The notes under the pieces: generated by a model
Told to the model about the DNA's origin: nothing
The model's input: only the letters and a program-made list of their open reading frames with translations
Databases searched by the model: none
Part shown: piece by piece, positions 16,539-25,530 of the stretch
How positions within the stretch are numbered: position 1 is the stretch's first letter
Layout: the number at the start of each line of letters is the position of its first letter
NCBI RefSeq assembly: GCF_002156705.1
Contig: NZ_CP019893.1
Location: 496,001 to 560,000, forward strand
DNA length: 64,000 nt
Reading direction: 5' to 3'
Source: Natrarchaeobaculum aegyptiacum
Lineage (GTDB): Archaea > Halobacteriota > Halobacteria > Halobacteriales > Natrialbaceae
Position numbers and translations under genes: made by a program

Positions 16539-16946
16539 ACCGGTACAGTCTCAGACGGTGTATTTACGGCTGACGGTCTCTCGGAACGGTTCGATCGCCC
16601 ACCACCAACCGACCTCGCTGGCATGGTGCCCGATTGTTGGACGTTCGACGACCAGCGGCGCTGGGTGGCCAACTGAAGTTTATAACTCGTCCGACAGGGC
16701 GTGTGGATACCGTTGCTCACCTGAAACCGGTTAGTGGATACTACCATACTATAGTAACAACTGCAACGATTCACACACTGATCGCCGATCAGTCTGGCGA
16801 TCAGGTGTGTACTGACGTGCAGTGGCTACTATAGTCACTGACTCCCGAGACCGCCAGCGGAATAATCGGCGCTGGTTCCGTTACTGTCACGGGTTCGACA
16901 GCCCGCAGTGCTTTTATCCGTGTCGGAAAAAGGTTCTTACAGGACC
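16539..16946. other. 408-base intergenic region with layered inverted repeats
   Basis: No gene is supported. The region between the divergent aroK and HTH-regulator genes contains a hairpin of 9-bp arms (16778-16786 and 16796-16804) that extends outward by five more pairs past a one-base bulge. It is flanked by two copies of TACTATAGT exactly 80 bases apart. A TTTTATC box at 16912-16918 would drive the regulator gene. Confidence 0.6.
16747..16835. repeat. nested dyad: two TACTATAGT copies flanking a CTGATCGCC hairpin
   Basis: The 9-base sequence TACTATAGT (largely self-complementary) occurs at 16747-16755 and 16827-16835. Between them are CTGATCGCC at 16778-16786 and its exact complement at 16796-16804. 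The arrangement is almost centred, suggesting a protein-binding region or a short structured RNA. Confidence 0.5.
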
Positions 16947-17522
16947 ATGCCCGAGGACACGTTGAGCGACGTCGGTCCGCGTGACATTGCGTTGCTTCAG
17001 GCACGAATCGCAAATCCGACCGCCTCGAGCCGTGAGCTGAGCGATATTCTCTACGAAGAGTATGGTATCTCGCTTTCACACAACCACGTCAATACACTCT
17101 TACGAGAGATGGAAGACGATGACCTGTTTCGGCGAACTGTCGTCCCGAGGCGGTCACTCTTCCAGCACTACCTCTTTCGAATCGGTTTTCACTACCCGAA
17201 CTTCGACGAGCACTGGCGGGCCTGTCACGAAACACTCACTAGCGACCCGCACGTATTGATGTTCTTCAACGCTGATAGCAAGTACCGTTGGCAGCTGATC
17301 ACCCAGTTCAGGTCTACTGCTCAGATGGACGACTGGGTAACGTCGTTTTTCGAACGCCACGGACAGGTCATCGATGAGTTCGAAACGACGGCGATTCACA
17401 ATCTCCATAAATTCAAGACGGATGCCAAGATTTTCGACGATATGCTCTCGGAAACCGACGAGGGGCGAACGTACTTGGAACGACGGGGCGACCTCGAGAC
17501 GACCGACGACACCGCGGAGTAG
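16947..17522 (+). CDS. winged-helix regulator, Lrp/AsnC-like
   Basis: The 191-residue protein has an N-terminal HTH (about residues 10-60; ASSRELSDILYEEYGISLSH, then VNTLLREMEDDDLFRR) and a C-terminal alpha/beta region (residues 70-150) that could be a ligand-binding RAM-like domain. It lies convergent to the split dikinase genes, with stops one base apart, and next to a catabolic block, so it is a candidate local regulator sensing an aromatic substrate; that is inference. A TTTTATC box centred near 16915 supports the ATG at 16947 over the upstream start at 16908. Confidence 0.75.
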   Translation: MPEDTLSDVGPRDIALLQARIANPTASSRELSDILYEEYGISLSHNHVNTLLREMEDDDLFRRTVVPRRSLFQHYLFRIGFHYPNFDEHWRACHETLTSDPHVLMFFNADSKYRWQLITQFRSTAQMDDWVTSFFERHGQVIDEFETTAIHNLHKFKTDAKIFDDMLSETDEGRTYLERRGDLETTDDTAE

Positions 17523-17523
17523 A

Positions 17524-18603
17524 TTACAGTCGATCGAGGATCTGTTCTGCGGCGCTGTCGTTCGAGAGAGTAGGGTTCGAACTTGCCGACGTCGACGTCT
17601 CGTCGACCTCGTCGTTCCACGACGTCTCGGGGCGGCTCTGAAGCACGTAGAACTCTTTTCCGTCGCCGGTCTCTTCGATTGCCCACTCGATGTCCTGTGG
17701 CTCCCCGTAGTATTGTTCGATCTTCTTTGCGATGATGGTCAGCTGGATTATCTCGTCGGCAGTGACTGACGGGACGTCCCGTCGGTCGTCGCTGACGGTC
17801 ACTTCTGCTGTCCCGTCGCCTGTCGAAATCGTCATCTCGTCTTTCGACTGGATCGACCGATCGACGATCTTGAACACTGGCTTGTCGACCAGGAAACTGT
17901 CGGGTGTCACAGTCCCGCTAACCACCGCCTCACCGAGGCCCCAGTTCGACTCGATCCGGACCTTCGAGCGATCGCCGTTGGCCGGGTTCAGGGTAAACAT
18001 CACACCCGAACTCCGCGCATCGACCATCTTCTGAATCCCAACGCTGATCAGTACGTCGTCGTGATCGAACCCATGTTGTTCGCGATACGTGATTGCTCTC
18101 GGCGTGAACAGACTCGACATGCACTCTTTTGTTCTCAGGGTGACTTCCTCGAAGTCCCTGACGTTGAGAAATGTATCCTGTTGGCCCGCGAAACTTGCGT
18201 CTGGCAGGTCTTCTGCCGTCGCCGATGATCGAACGGCGACGCGAAGATCGTCACCAGTCCGTTGCTCGAGCCGTTCCCATCCCCCCTCGAGTTCGTCAAT
18301 CAGATTCGTGGGCAAGGGTTCGTCCTCGATGTGACTTCTGATATCCTCACTCGCGTCGGCAACCGCGTTGTCGTCGTCGAAATCGACGGTTGCGAGTCGA
18401 TCGGTGATGTAGGCGTCGATCGATCGTTCCTCGAGGAAGGTTTCGTAGAACGTAGTCGTCACCGCGAAGCCCGGCGGCACCTGAACGTCCTCGCCGGCGT
18501 CCATCAGTTCACCGAGTGAGGCGTTTTTCCCACCGACGAGTGCGATCTGTTCGTTGTTACAGCAATCTGCAGCGAAATCGACCGTGTACGGCGATTCAAT
18601 CAT
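17524..18603 (-). CDS. ATP-binding subunit of a split PEP-synthase-like dikinase (phenylphosphate synthase B-like)
   Basis: The 359-residue protein corresponds to the N-terminal ATP-grasp half of PEP synthase and PPDK. It shows VGGKNASLGELMDAG, VAVRSSATAEDLPDASFAGQ, GVMFTLNPANGD, ESNWGLGEAVVSG and the closing FYVLQSRPETSW. It has no phosphohistidine or PEP-binding domain. The upstream gene supplies the histidine domain, 36 bases away on the same strand. The size (about 40 kDa) and gene order A-B match phenylphosphate synthase of anaerobic phenol degraders, where subunit B binds ATP and phosphorylates the histidine of subunit A. Other drug or metabolite dikinases are possible. Confidence 0.82.
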   Translation of the reverse strand: MIESPYTVDFAADCCNNEQIALVGGKNASLGELMDAGEDVQVPPGFAVTTTFYETFLEERSIDAYITDRLATVDFDDDNAVADASEDIRSHIEDEPLPTNLIDELEGGWERLEQRTGDDLRVAVRSSATAEDLPDASFAGQQDTFLNVRDFEEVTLRTKECMSSLFTPRAITYREQHGFDHDDVLISVGIQKMVDARSSGVMFTLNPANGDRSKVRIESNWGLGEAVVSGTVTPDSFLVDKPVFKIVDRSIQSKDEMTISTGDGTAEVTVSDDRRDVPSVTADEIIQLTIIAKKIEQYYGEPQDIEWAIEETGDGKEFYVLQSRPETSWNDEVDETSTSASSNPTLSNDSAAEQILDRL

Positions 18604-18639
18604 GGTGTGGTGTAACGTTTCGGTCTTCGCGACACAGGG

Positions 18640-20556
18640 TTATTCTGGTTTCGAGGCCTTCTCGACGATTTCGACGACGCCCGCTTGACCGTCGACGCGG
18701 ACGCGGTCACCGGTTTCGATGAGTTTGGTCGCGTGTCCCGTCCCCGTCACGGCGGGCAGTCCGTACTCACGACAGACGATCGCCGCGTGACTCGTGATAC
18801 CGCCGTCGTCCGTTACGGCACCTTCAGCACGGGGAAAGACCGGTGCCCACGCTGGATTCGTTAGCGGAGCAACGAGGATCTCACCTTCTTCTAGTTCGTC
18901 GATCGCCGTGGTGTTGTCGACCACCCGAGCCGGCCCTTCGACCCGGCCGGAGGAGGAGCCAAAGCCCTCGAGCGTGTCGGTATCGGTCGGTTCTGACTCG
19001 ATGTTTAGCCAGTTTTCGACCTTTTCGGTCGTGATCCCCCAGAGCATCTGCATCAGCGGGTCGGTGACTTCCTCGGGTGGTTCACCGAGTGCCGGAGACG
19101 GGTCCCACTGCTTGGCTGCCTCGAAGATGCCGCGGCGTTTGGTGGCGCGATCTTTCCACCGACCCGAGACGAATGCTCCCTTCCCGAGTGCCCAGGTCGA
19201 ACACGCCTCTTCGAGCAGCTCTGCCACCTCGAACCGAGTAAACAGGAAGACGTCTTCGGCGTCGTCGAGGAGTTCTTCGTTTTCGAGCAATCGACCGAAC
19301 TCCCGCATCTTCCGGAAGACTATCGTGTGGAGCCAGTTTTCGATCCAGAACTGGTGGTTCTCCGCGTACTCGTAGACAGTCATACACGTCTCGTAGGCGT
19401 CGTCGAACAGCTGGCGTTCTTCGGCACTCAGGTACTGACGATATTCGTCGACGACGGCTTCCCGTTCCGACTGGAGTTCCTCGAAGTCACGCCCCAGCGA
19501 CTCACCATCCTCGAGTCGCTCGATTTTCGATCGCAGGTGATCGAACGGTGCCTCCAGATCTTCGATCCAGGATCCCTCGTAACTGTGGAACCCGTCTCCG
19601 TAGGTCATGTAGAACCAGGGGTCTTTCACCTCATCGAACAGGCTCATGAACTCCTGACCCTTCCCGTCAGCCCGGAGCTGCTTTATCTTCTCGTCCGGAT
19701 CACGATCGGACTTGAGAATCTCGGGGACGGAACCACCGAGTTCGAGGGCCTCCTCCGCAAGCGCGTTGAGCTCTTGGTCCGGGCGGAACACGTCAGCTTC
19801 GACCGCAGAAACCATTTTGCCGATGGCGTCGTCGGAGATGTCCGGGAAAAGTTCGCGGCTCGTCTCGGTAAACTGCATGTACGCGAGATACGCGAGGTAG
19901 AGAAACTCGAAGTGTCGTTGCCACCCCTCGAGTGCGAGTTCGGTCAGCCGATTGTAATTTCGAAGTACCGTCAACGTATCCTGGCTCTGTCCTTTCCCTT
20001 CGATGACGGCTTCTTCGGGTGTGTACTCGGGGAGCTCCGGTGGTACCTCGAGATCGTCGATCTCCTCGCCGATGCGTTTTACTTCTGGCAGCCAGGTACC
20101 GTTGTACAGTGCGTCGTAGTTTTCGTAGTAGTAGTCGCTCCGTTCCGTAAACAGTTCCGCGCGCTCGTTCAGGAGGTCCTCGTCTTCGACGTTGATACCA
20201 GTGAAATAGGCGTAGCCGGCTATCACCCGAATGTCGACGGACATAGACGGTGGAATCGCGAACACGCGGCTGGTGTTCTGGGCCATCGCGATCTGCCACG
20301 CCTGAGCGCTGATCGTCATGTCCCACGGCATGAGCGGCTCCGTCGTGTCTTTCTTGTCCCAGAACCAGAATCGACCGCGCTCGTACTCGGTTCGTTCTTC
20401 GGTCAACTCGAACTGGAAGTACTCCGGGTACATCTCCTCCCAGCCCTGAAGTTCGTCAGGTAACTCTAGCTCACCGGCGAATGGAAACCGCTCGCGGATC
20501 TCGCTCGGCGAATCGTCGTCCTCGGGTGTAGCTGTCACGTCCTGATCCGTACCCAT
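18640..20556 (-). CDS. phosphohistidine subunit of a split dikinase (phenylphosphate synthase A-like)
   Basis: This 638-residue protein ends in a PEP-utilising swivelling domain with the catalytic histidine motif GGITSHAAIVCRE (H590). The first ~500 residues are helical, acidic and aromatic-rich and not part of classical PEP synthase; they probably bind the substrate. There is no C-terminal TIM-barrel PEP/pyruvate domain. This matches phenylphosphate synthase PpsA, whose active histidine also lies near the C-terminus of a ~70-kDa subunit. The ATG at 20556 lies 28 bases from a TATA box and is preferred to 20592. The gene is divergent from a phosphoesterase gene. Substrate is not proven. Confidence 0.8.
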   Translation of the reverse strand: MGTDQDVTATPEDDDSPSEIRERFPFAGELELPDELQGWEEMYPEYFQFELTEERTEYERGRFWFWDKKDTTEPLMPWDMTISAQAWQIAMAQNTSRVFAIPPSMSVDIRVIAGYAYFTGINVEDEDLLNERAELFTERSDYYYENYDALYNGTWLPEVKRIGEEIDDLEVPPELPEYTPEEAVIEGKGQSQDTLTVLRNYNRLTELALEGWQRHFEFLYLAYLAYMQFTETSRELFPDISDDAIGKMVSAVEADVFRPDQELNALAEEALELGGSVPEILKSDRDPDEKIKQLRADGKGQEFMSLFDEVKDPWFYMTYGDGFHSYEGSWIEDLEAPFDHLRSKIERLEDGESLGRDFEELQSEREAVVDEYRQYLSAEERQLFDDAYETCMTVYEYAENHQFWIENWLHTIVFRKMREFGRLLENEELLDDAEDVFLFTRFEVAELLEEACSTWALGKGAFVSGRWKDRATKRRGIFEAAKQWDPSPALGEPPEEVTDPLMQMLWGITTEKVENWLNIESEPTDTDTLEGFGSSSGRVEGPARVVDNTTAIDELEEGEILVAPLTNPAWAPVFPRAEGAVTDDGGITSHAAIVCREYGLPAVTGTGHATKLIETGDRVRVDGQAGVVEIVEKASKPE

Positions 20557-20579
20557 GTGAATAGTCACCTCACCACAGG

Positions 20580-20588
20580 TATTTAAAA
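20580..20588 (-). promoter_or_regulatory. TATA box of the split-dikinase operon
   Basis: TTTTAAATA on the minus strand, centred 28 bases upstream of the ATG at 20556, indicates leaderless transcription and fixes that start. Confidence 0.55.
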
Positions 20589-20721
20589 CCACCGGTAGTT
20601 AGATTACTTTGTAATATATGAGGGGCAATTAAGAGCATATTGTACCCTTTAGAGCCAGCATTCTGGCCCAAGGTTCGGCAGAATTACGAAGATTGATTGC
20701 AATACACGCTGAAAGGCTGGT

Positions 20722-21426
20722 ATGAAAGTCGGTCTCATCAGCGACGTACACGCGAACAAACCAGCACTCGACGCTGTACTCGCGGATATGCCTTCCGTCG
20801 ACGAGATCCTCCACGCTGGTGACGTGGTTGGCTACGGCACACATCCCAGCGCGGTCATCGAGACGTTTCACGCCCACGACGTAACGTCGATCCAGGGAAA
20901 CCACGATCGGGCAGTCCTCGGTGAGTTCCACGACAACTTCCATCGTATCCCGAAATCGGTCGCTCTCTGGACGACCGATCGGCTCGAGAAGAGCGAACTG
21001 TCTTACCTCGAGTCTCTTCCGCTCGAGCTCGAACGGTACGACGGATGCGTGAAAGTCGTCCACGGAGCACCGAATAAACCAAACACCTACACGTACCCGG
21101 AGGAATTCGATGCCGACCTCCCCGGTGACGAGTCCGTCCTCGTGCTCGGGCACACGCACATGCAGGCGAAAGCGGAGTTCGACGAGGGAGTCGTCGTCAA
21201 CCCCGGAAGCGTTGGATTGCCTCGCGACGGCGACTGGCGGGCAGCGTACGCGGTACTCGACGTGGAAACCGGGCAGGTTGAACTCCACCGCGTCGAGTAC
21301 CCAAAAGAGGTGGCGCAGGAGCGACTCCGTGAGTTCGAACTCCCCGAGGAACTCGTCGAGGGTCTCGAACACGGGGAGCTATTGTTCGGCCGGACGAAAC
21401 GATCGGTGAACGACTCGGTGGAGTAG
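20722..21426 (+). CDS. YfcE/DR1281-like metallophosphoesterase
   Basis: The 234-residue calcineurin-like phosphoesterase shows the full metal set: GLISDVHANKPAL (D, H), LHAGDVVGYG (GD), QGNHDRAV (GNHD), VVHGAP and LGHTHMQ, then the VVNPGSVGLPRDGD closing motif. Such enzymes hydrolyse phosphodiesters or small phosphomonoesters. It shares a 165-base divergent promoter region with the dikinase operon, so it might act on or reset a phosphorylated intermediate; this is only suggested by position. Confidence 0.88.
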   Translation: MKVGLISDVHANKPALDAVLADMPSVDEILHAGDVVGYGTHPSAVIETFHAHDVTSIQGNHDRAVLGEFHDNFHRIPKSVALWTTDRLEKSELSYLESLPLELERYDGCVKVVHGAPNKPNTYTYPEEFDADLPGDESVLVLGHTHMQAKAEFDEGVVVNPGSVGLPRDGDWRAAYAVLDVETGQVELHRVEYPKEVAQERLREFELPEELVEGLEHGELLFGRTKRSVNDSVE

Positions 21427-21518
21427 CAGTAGGCAGCACCGGACGACGGGCCTCATCGGATAGTCGCAGTCTCCGTTGGCCACGAACGGGAGGCTTTGGT
21501 GACGACTGATAGCGGGAG

Positions 21519-23009
21519 TTAGAACGGATACTCCCGCGGTTCGTGCTGGATCGATGTCCACTTCGGCTCCGTGAACTCGTCGATGATCCACTCGCTATTG
21601 TATCGGCCCATTCCCGAAGCTTTCATTCCGCCGAACGGAACGTGGGGCTCGTTGTTGATCGGCTGGTCGTTGATGTGCACCATGCCAGCGTCGATCGCGT
21701 CGGCGACAGTCCGCGCCCGTCGAATCTCTCTCGAGTGGACCGACGCGGCGAGGCCGTACTCGGTCGCGTTCGCGAGTTCGACAGCCTCCTCGTCGTCCGC
21801 GAATGGAACGATCGGGGCAACCGGTCCGAAGTGCTCGTTACACGCCGCAGCCATGTCGTTGGTCATTCCCGAGAGGACGGTCGGTTCGACGAACAGCCCG
21901 TCTCCAGACCCTCCCAGTTCGACGGTGGCTCCTTGCTCGACCGAGCGTTCCACATACTCGAGGACCGTGTCACGTTCGTCCTCGTTGATGATCGGGCCGA
22001 CGATGGTCTCCTCGTCGAGCGGATCGCCCACCGGGAGCGACGCCGCCCGGTCGACGAACTGGGTGACGTACTCGTCGTAGATCGATTCGTGGACGAGGTG
22101 TCGGTTGATCGAGATGCAGATCTGTCCCTGGTGCATGAACGAGCCGAAGATTCCGGCGTCGACGGCACGCTCGATGTCCGCGTCCTCGAGGACGACGTGT
22201 GGGTTGTTCCCACCGAGTTCCATCGCGGGAATGGCAAGTTGTCGCGCGGCGTTTTCTGCGACCCGCTGGCCGACCTCGGTCGACCCAGTGAACGCGACGG
22301 CGTCCATCTCGGGATGGCCTGCGACCCGGTCGCCGATCTCGGACCCGTGTCCCGGGACGACGTTCAACACGCCGTCCGGGAGGCCGGCCGCTTCGAAGAG
22401 GCGCGCGATCAGGAGACCACCGGTGATCGGCGTTTCAGTCGCCGGCTTGAGCACCACAGTGTTGCCTAGCGCGATTGCCGGTGCCACCGCGCGAAGCGAG
22501 AGTTGGAACGGAAAATTCCACGGCGAGATGACGCTGACGACGCCGACGGGCTCACGTTTGACGATATTCTCCTTGCCGCTGATTTTCGACTGGCTGTGTC
22601 CGCCGGTCATTCGGAAGGGATAGGTGACGACGTCGTCCAGCATCTCCCCCGTCGAAGTAAACTCACGGGATGCCTTCGGCCGGGCGCTGCCGGATTCGAT
22701 TGCCAGTAGTTCGGTCAGTTCGTCGTGGTGCTCCTCGATGAGTTCCTGTACGTGCCGGACGTACTCACCCCGTTCCTGCGGGAGGGCCTCCCCCCACGTC
22801 TCCTGAGCTGCCGCCGCTGCCTCGAAGGCCGCGTCGACGTCGCCGACGGTTCCAGCCGGCACCTGGGAGACGCGTTCCCGTGATGTGGGGGAGTAGATAG
22901 GAATCGACTCTCGGTCATTCGGTCGGTACCACTCGCCGTCGACGAACAGTCCGTTCCAGTCGGCGTCGATCGTGAAGTCAGTACGTTGCGTGTCGGTCTG
23001 TCGTGTCAT
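21519..23009 (-). CDS. NAD(P)-dependent aldehyde dehydrogenase (benzaldehyde/vanillin dehydrogenase-like)
   Basis: This 496-residue ALDH has the cofactor motif FTGSTEVG (residues 240-247), catalytic E264 in MELGGNNP and catalytic C298 in HQGQICIS. The WNFPFQL segment and the C-terminal HVPFGGMKASGMGRY are normal. The overall layout resembles aromatic aldehyde dehydrogenases. It lies 53 bases downstream of the dioxygenase genes on the same strand and probably shares their transcript. The likely reaction is oxidation of an aryl aldehyde to the acid; the substrate is inferred from neighbours. Confidence 0.9.
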   Translation of the reverse strand: MTRQTDTQRTDFTIDADWNGLFVDGEWYRPNDRESIPIYSPTSRERVSQVPAGTVGDVDAAFEAAAAAQETWGEALPQERGEYVRHVQELIEEHHDELTELLAIESGSARPKASREFTSTGEMLDDVVTYPFRMTGGHSQSKISGKENIVKREPVGVVSVISPWNFPFQLSLRAVAPAIALGNTVVLKPATETPITGGLLIARLFEAAGLPDGVLNVVPGHGSEIGDRVAGHPEMDAVAFTGSTEVGQRVAENAARQLAIPAMELGGNNPHVVLEDADIERAVDAGIFGSFMHQGQICISINRHLVHESIYDEYVTQFVDRAASLPVGDPLDEETIVGPIINEDERDTVLEYVERSVEQGATVELGGSGDGLFVEPTVLSGMTNDMAAACNEHFGPVAPIVPFADDEEAVELANATEYGLAASVHSREIRRARTVADAIDAGMVHINDQPINNEPHVPFGGMKASGMGRYNSEWIIDEFTEPKWTSIQHEPREYPF

Positions 23010-23062
23010 GATTGGTGGTCGAATAGTCGTGAAGGTCCTGTCACAGACTCTGGCCGCTATCC

Positions 23063-23539
23063 TCAGTGTGCGTGTCCGCCGGGTCCATGGGGGGTCTCGA
23101 GGAACTCGGAGAAAATGCTGGTCTCCTGTGCGGCAAGTCCCGCGAGTCCCACGGGCGTGAGACGGAGGCTGAACTGTTTTTTCGGTGCCTCGACGACGAG
23201 TTGCTCACCGGCAGCCGTTTCGAGCTTTCGGACGAGCACGTCGGCGTACTCGTTGCTGATTGCAAATTCACAGCTCACCTCGCCGTCGTCGTCGGCCGGC
23301 TCCACGCGACCGGCGACCTCGGCGTCGTCGACGAACGCCTCGATGATCTCCTGGTCCTGCCACGAGAGGCTCTCGAGGCCCAGCGCGTCGATCCGGATCG
23401 AGTCGTCAGGCGACCTGACTTCTATCCGTTCGCCTTTGGGTGTCAGAATCCGTCGGACGGTGACGGTCAGCTGTTCATCGTCTACGGTGGTCTCCTCGGC
23501 GATGTCGATGTAGTGGTCCGTCGAGCTGTCACCTGTCAT
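23063..23539 (-). CDS. unknown 158-residue protein coupled to the ring-hydroxylating dioxygenase
   Basis: I do not recognise this acidic protein. It has two beta-rich halves (about 15-85 and 85-145), one cysteine, no iron-sulfur or flavin motif and a His-rich end (HGPGGHAH). It cannot be the missing ferredoxin or reductase. Its ATG overlaps the beta-subunit stop by four bases, and the beta ATG in turn overlaps the alpha stop, so all three are translationally coupled and probably made in fixed ratio. A structural or metal-delivery role for the dioxygenase is a guess. The two halves may be repeats of one fold. Confidence 0.75.
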   Translation of the reverse strand: MTGDSSTDHYIDIAEETTVDDEQLTVTVRRILTPKGERIEVRSPDDSIRIDALGLESLSWQDQEIIEAFVDDAEVAGRVEPADDDGEVSCEFAISNEYADVLVRKLETAAGEQLVVEAPKKQFSLRLTPVGLAGLAAQETSIFSEFLETPHGPGGHAH

Positions 23540-24093
23540 AAAAAGATCGAGACGTTGTCGGTGCTCAGGATTGTCTGGTTCAGTCTGATCTCCCGATCGG
23601 TGATCTCGAAGGAGCCGTCCTCACGCCGTCGGAGCGTATCGTAACGCCGCCCCGAGTAGAACGTGGCGTCGGCGCTATCTCCGCGGCTCAGGTACACGAG
23701 CAGACAGCTCTCGACGTCGAGTTCGTCACCCCGATCCTCGTGGACGACCACGTTCGAGACGTATCGTCCAGTCCGCGTCGGGGGTCGTTCCGACCACGCG
23801 TACTCCGAGTCGAACCGCTTGACCCGAGTCGTCAGCGAGCCGTAATCCTCGTCGAAGTAATAACTCTCCTCGCTGTACGTATCGGCCGTATTCTCCCGCA
23901 TCAGTCGTCGAGGCATCCGGTAACTGATGTCCTCAGCGATGTGATCGAGCCACTCGTGCAGCTTTCGGTTATCGAGCAGTTTGGCCTCGTAGTAGAGGAA
24001 CTGACGGACCTCGCGTTCGACGAGCAGGGCCTCGAGTTCGGCGTCTCGATCCTGGTTCGGTAGCTGGTCAGGCTCGGAGTCCTGTCGGCTCAT
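23536..24093 (-). CDS. ring-hydroxylating dioxygenase beta subunit
   Basis: The 185-residue protein has the cystatin-like fold pattern of small dioxygenase subunits (VREVRQFLYYEAKLLDNRKL, then HEWLDHIAEDISYRMPRR), with the C-terminal strand region (DATFYSGRRYDTLRRREDGS) and the ending FEITDREIRLNQTIL, a conserved family tail. It is structural and forms an alpha3beta3 hexamer with the alpha subunit. ATGA overlaps link it to the genes on both sides. Confidence 0.9.
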   Translation of the reverse strand: MSRQDSEPDQLPNQDRDAELEALLVEREVRQFLYYEAKLLDNRKLHEWLDHIAEDISYRMPRRLMRENTADTYSEESYYFDEDYGSLTTRVKRFDSEYAWSERPPTRTGRYVSNVVVHEDRGDELDVESCLLVYLSRGDSADATFYSGRRYDTLRRREDGSFEITDREIRLNQTILSTDNVSIFL

Positions 24094-25493
24094 TTGTCCT
24101 CACTCTCCTGAATGTTGATCGGGGACCCAAGCGCGTTCTCGCGCGGATTCTCGGCCAGCAGTTCGTACCACTGTTCGTGGAACAGTCGCATGCCACCTTC
24201 CTCGAGGTTTTCCGAGTACGCGAAGCCCGGTCCGGGCCAGTTCTCGTCGATGTCCATTTCGCTCATCCAGTCGAGTCCCATCTGGTAGTTGAGCTGGAAG
24301 TCACTCGTTTTTGCGAACTGTCCCTTCGCACCGTCGGTGATTCCCTTCCAGATCGGGACGTCGTCTTGCTCGAAGTTCCCTGTCGGTCCGAAGTTCGCTG
24401 TGTACATCTTGTACATCCGCTGTTTGAACTCCTCGGGCGCGTTCTTGGGTGCGAGTCCCCAACTCCAGAGTTCCATCTTGTCCGGCGCGAGTGGTCGCCA
24501 CTTGCGGATGGTGAAAAACGGCGCAACGTCCTTGTCCGGGTCGTCCGTGGTGTCGCCGAAGTGAAGGAACCCGAAGTTGGGGAAGATGGCACCGGTGAAC
24601 GAAAGCGCCTGTCGCGCGACCTGCCACTGGTCCTCGGACAATCCGTCTCTCGAAAAGACATCCTCGACGACCTCCTCGGGGTAGGTCATGAAGACGTCCT
24701 CGTCCTCGAAACCCCGCATACTCGTCGTGTGGCCGTCACAGTGGATGTGTCGGTCCATACTGTCGCCAGTTCCGGCGTGGCCAACCGTCTCCTCTCCACC
24801 GAGTTCCAGGTCAAGCACGGAGCCGTGGGCCCACGCGGTGTGGTAACTATCTCCGTTGAAGTTGTCGGCAATCGTCTTCCAGTTGGCGTCGATGACCCAG
24901 CGGTGTGGCTCCCCGATGACCTCCATGCCGCCGTCCGGGAGTTTCATGTGGATGTCGAAGTACCACTTGAAGTCCCCGAGCCACTCCTCGAGCGACGGCC
25001 CCTCGTCGCTGATCGAGGCGAACACGAGTCCCTCGTAGGTCTCCAGCCGCGGAACGTGCGCAAGCCCATGTTCCTCCCGATCGAGATTCTTGAAAGCCTT
25101 CGATTTCTGCGGGATACCGGCTGCCTCGCCGTCGTTCTTGTACGTCCAGCCGTGGTACGGACAGCGAAAGTGAGTCGTGTTGCCCTGCTCCGCTCGACAA
25201 ACCCTCGCGCCACGGTGGCGACAACTGTCGAAGAGGAGGTTTACCTCGCCGCTCTCGTCGCGGACGAAGATGAACGTGTCGTCGCCGATGTACCGCCGGG
25301 CGTAATCACCCGGCTCGGGGATCTCCGATTCGTGGCCGATGAACACCCACGCCGTCCCGAAGATCCGTTCCATCTCCAGTTGGTGGAGTTGTTCGTCGTG
25401 AAAGAACTCGAGCGGGAAGAGCCCCTCGTCGAGGGCGTCACGAGCGTCGGCCAGCGTTCGTTCCGTCCAGTCACCGGTGTCATCGATTGCCAT
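24090..25493 (-). CDS. Rieske ring-hydroxylating dioxygenase alpha subunit
   Basis: The 467-residue catalytic subunit has a Rieske [2Fe-2S] domain with C91, H93, C111 and H114 (SCRHRGARVC and CPYHGW). Its catalytic domain carries the bridging D215 and iron ligands H218 and H223 (DSYHTAWAH). It adds O2 to an aromatic ring to give a cis-dihydrodiol, needing electrons from a ferredoxin and reductase not seen in the window. The ATG at 25493 was preferred to a GTG at 25505 because of the TATA-like box. It shares a divergent promoter region with the alcohol dehydrogenase gene. Confidence 0.93.
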   Translation of the reverse strand: MAIDDTGDWTERTLADARDALDEGLFPLEFFHDEQLHQLEMERIFGTAWVFIGHESEIPEPGDYARRYIGDDTFIFVRDESGEVNLLFDSCRHRGARVCRAEQGNTTHFRCPYHGWTYKNDGEAAGIPQKSKAFKNLDREEHGLAHVPRLETYEGLVFASISDEGPSLEEWLGDFKWYFDIHMKLPDGGMEVIGEPHRWVIDANWKTIADNFNGDSYHTAWAHGSVLDLELGGEETVGHAGTGDSMDRHIHCDGHTTSMRGFEDEDVFMTYPEEVVEDVFSRDGLSEDQWQVARQALSFTGAIFPNFGFLHFGDTTDDPDKDVAPFFTIRKWRPLAPDKMELWSWGLAPKNAPEEFKQRMYKMYTANFGPTGNFEQDDVPIWKGITDGAKGQFAKTSDFQLNYQMGLDWMSEMDIDENWPGPGFAYSENLEEGGMRLFHEQWYELLAENPRENALGSPINIQESEDK

Positions 25494-25522
25494 GCGTATA
25501 CCCACCGTTCAGTTGGCGGTGA

Positions 25523-25530
25523 CTTAAATA
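25523..25530 (-). promoter_or_regulatory. TATA-like box of the dioxygenase operon
   Basis: TATTTAAG on the minus strand, about 33 bases upstream of the alpha-subunit ATG. The 207-base gap to the alcohol dehydrogenase gene is strongly AT-rich, so it probably holds a divergent promoter pair. Confidence 0.4.
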
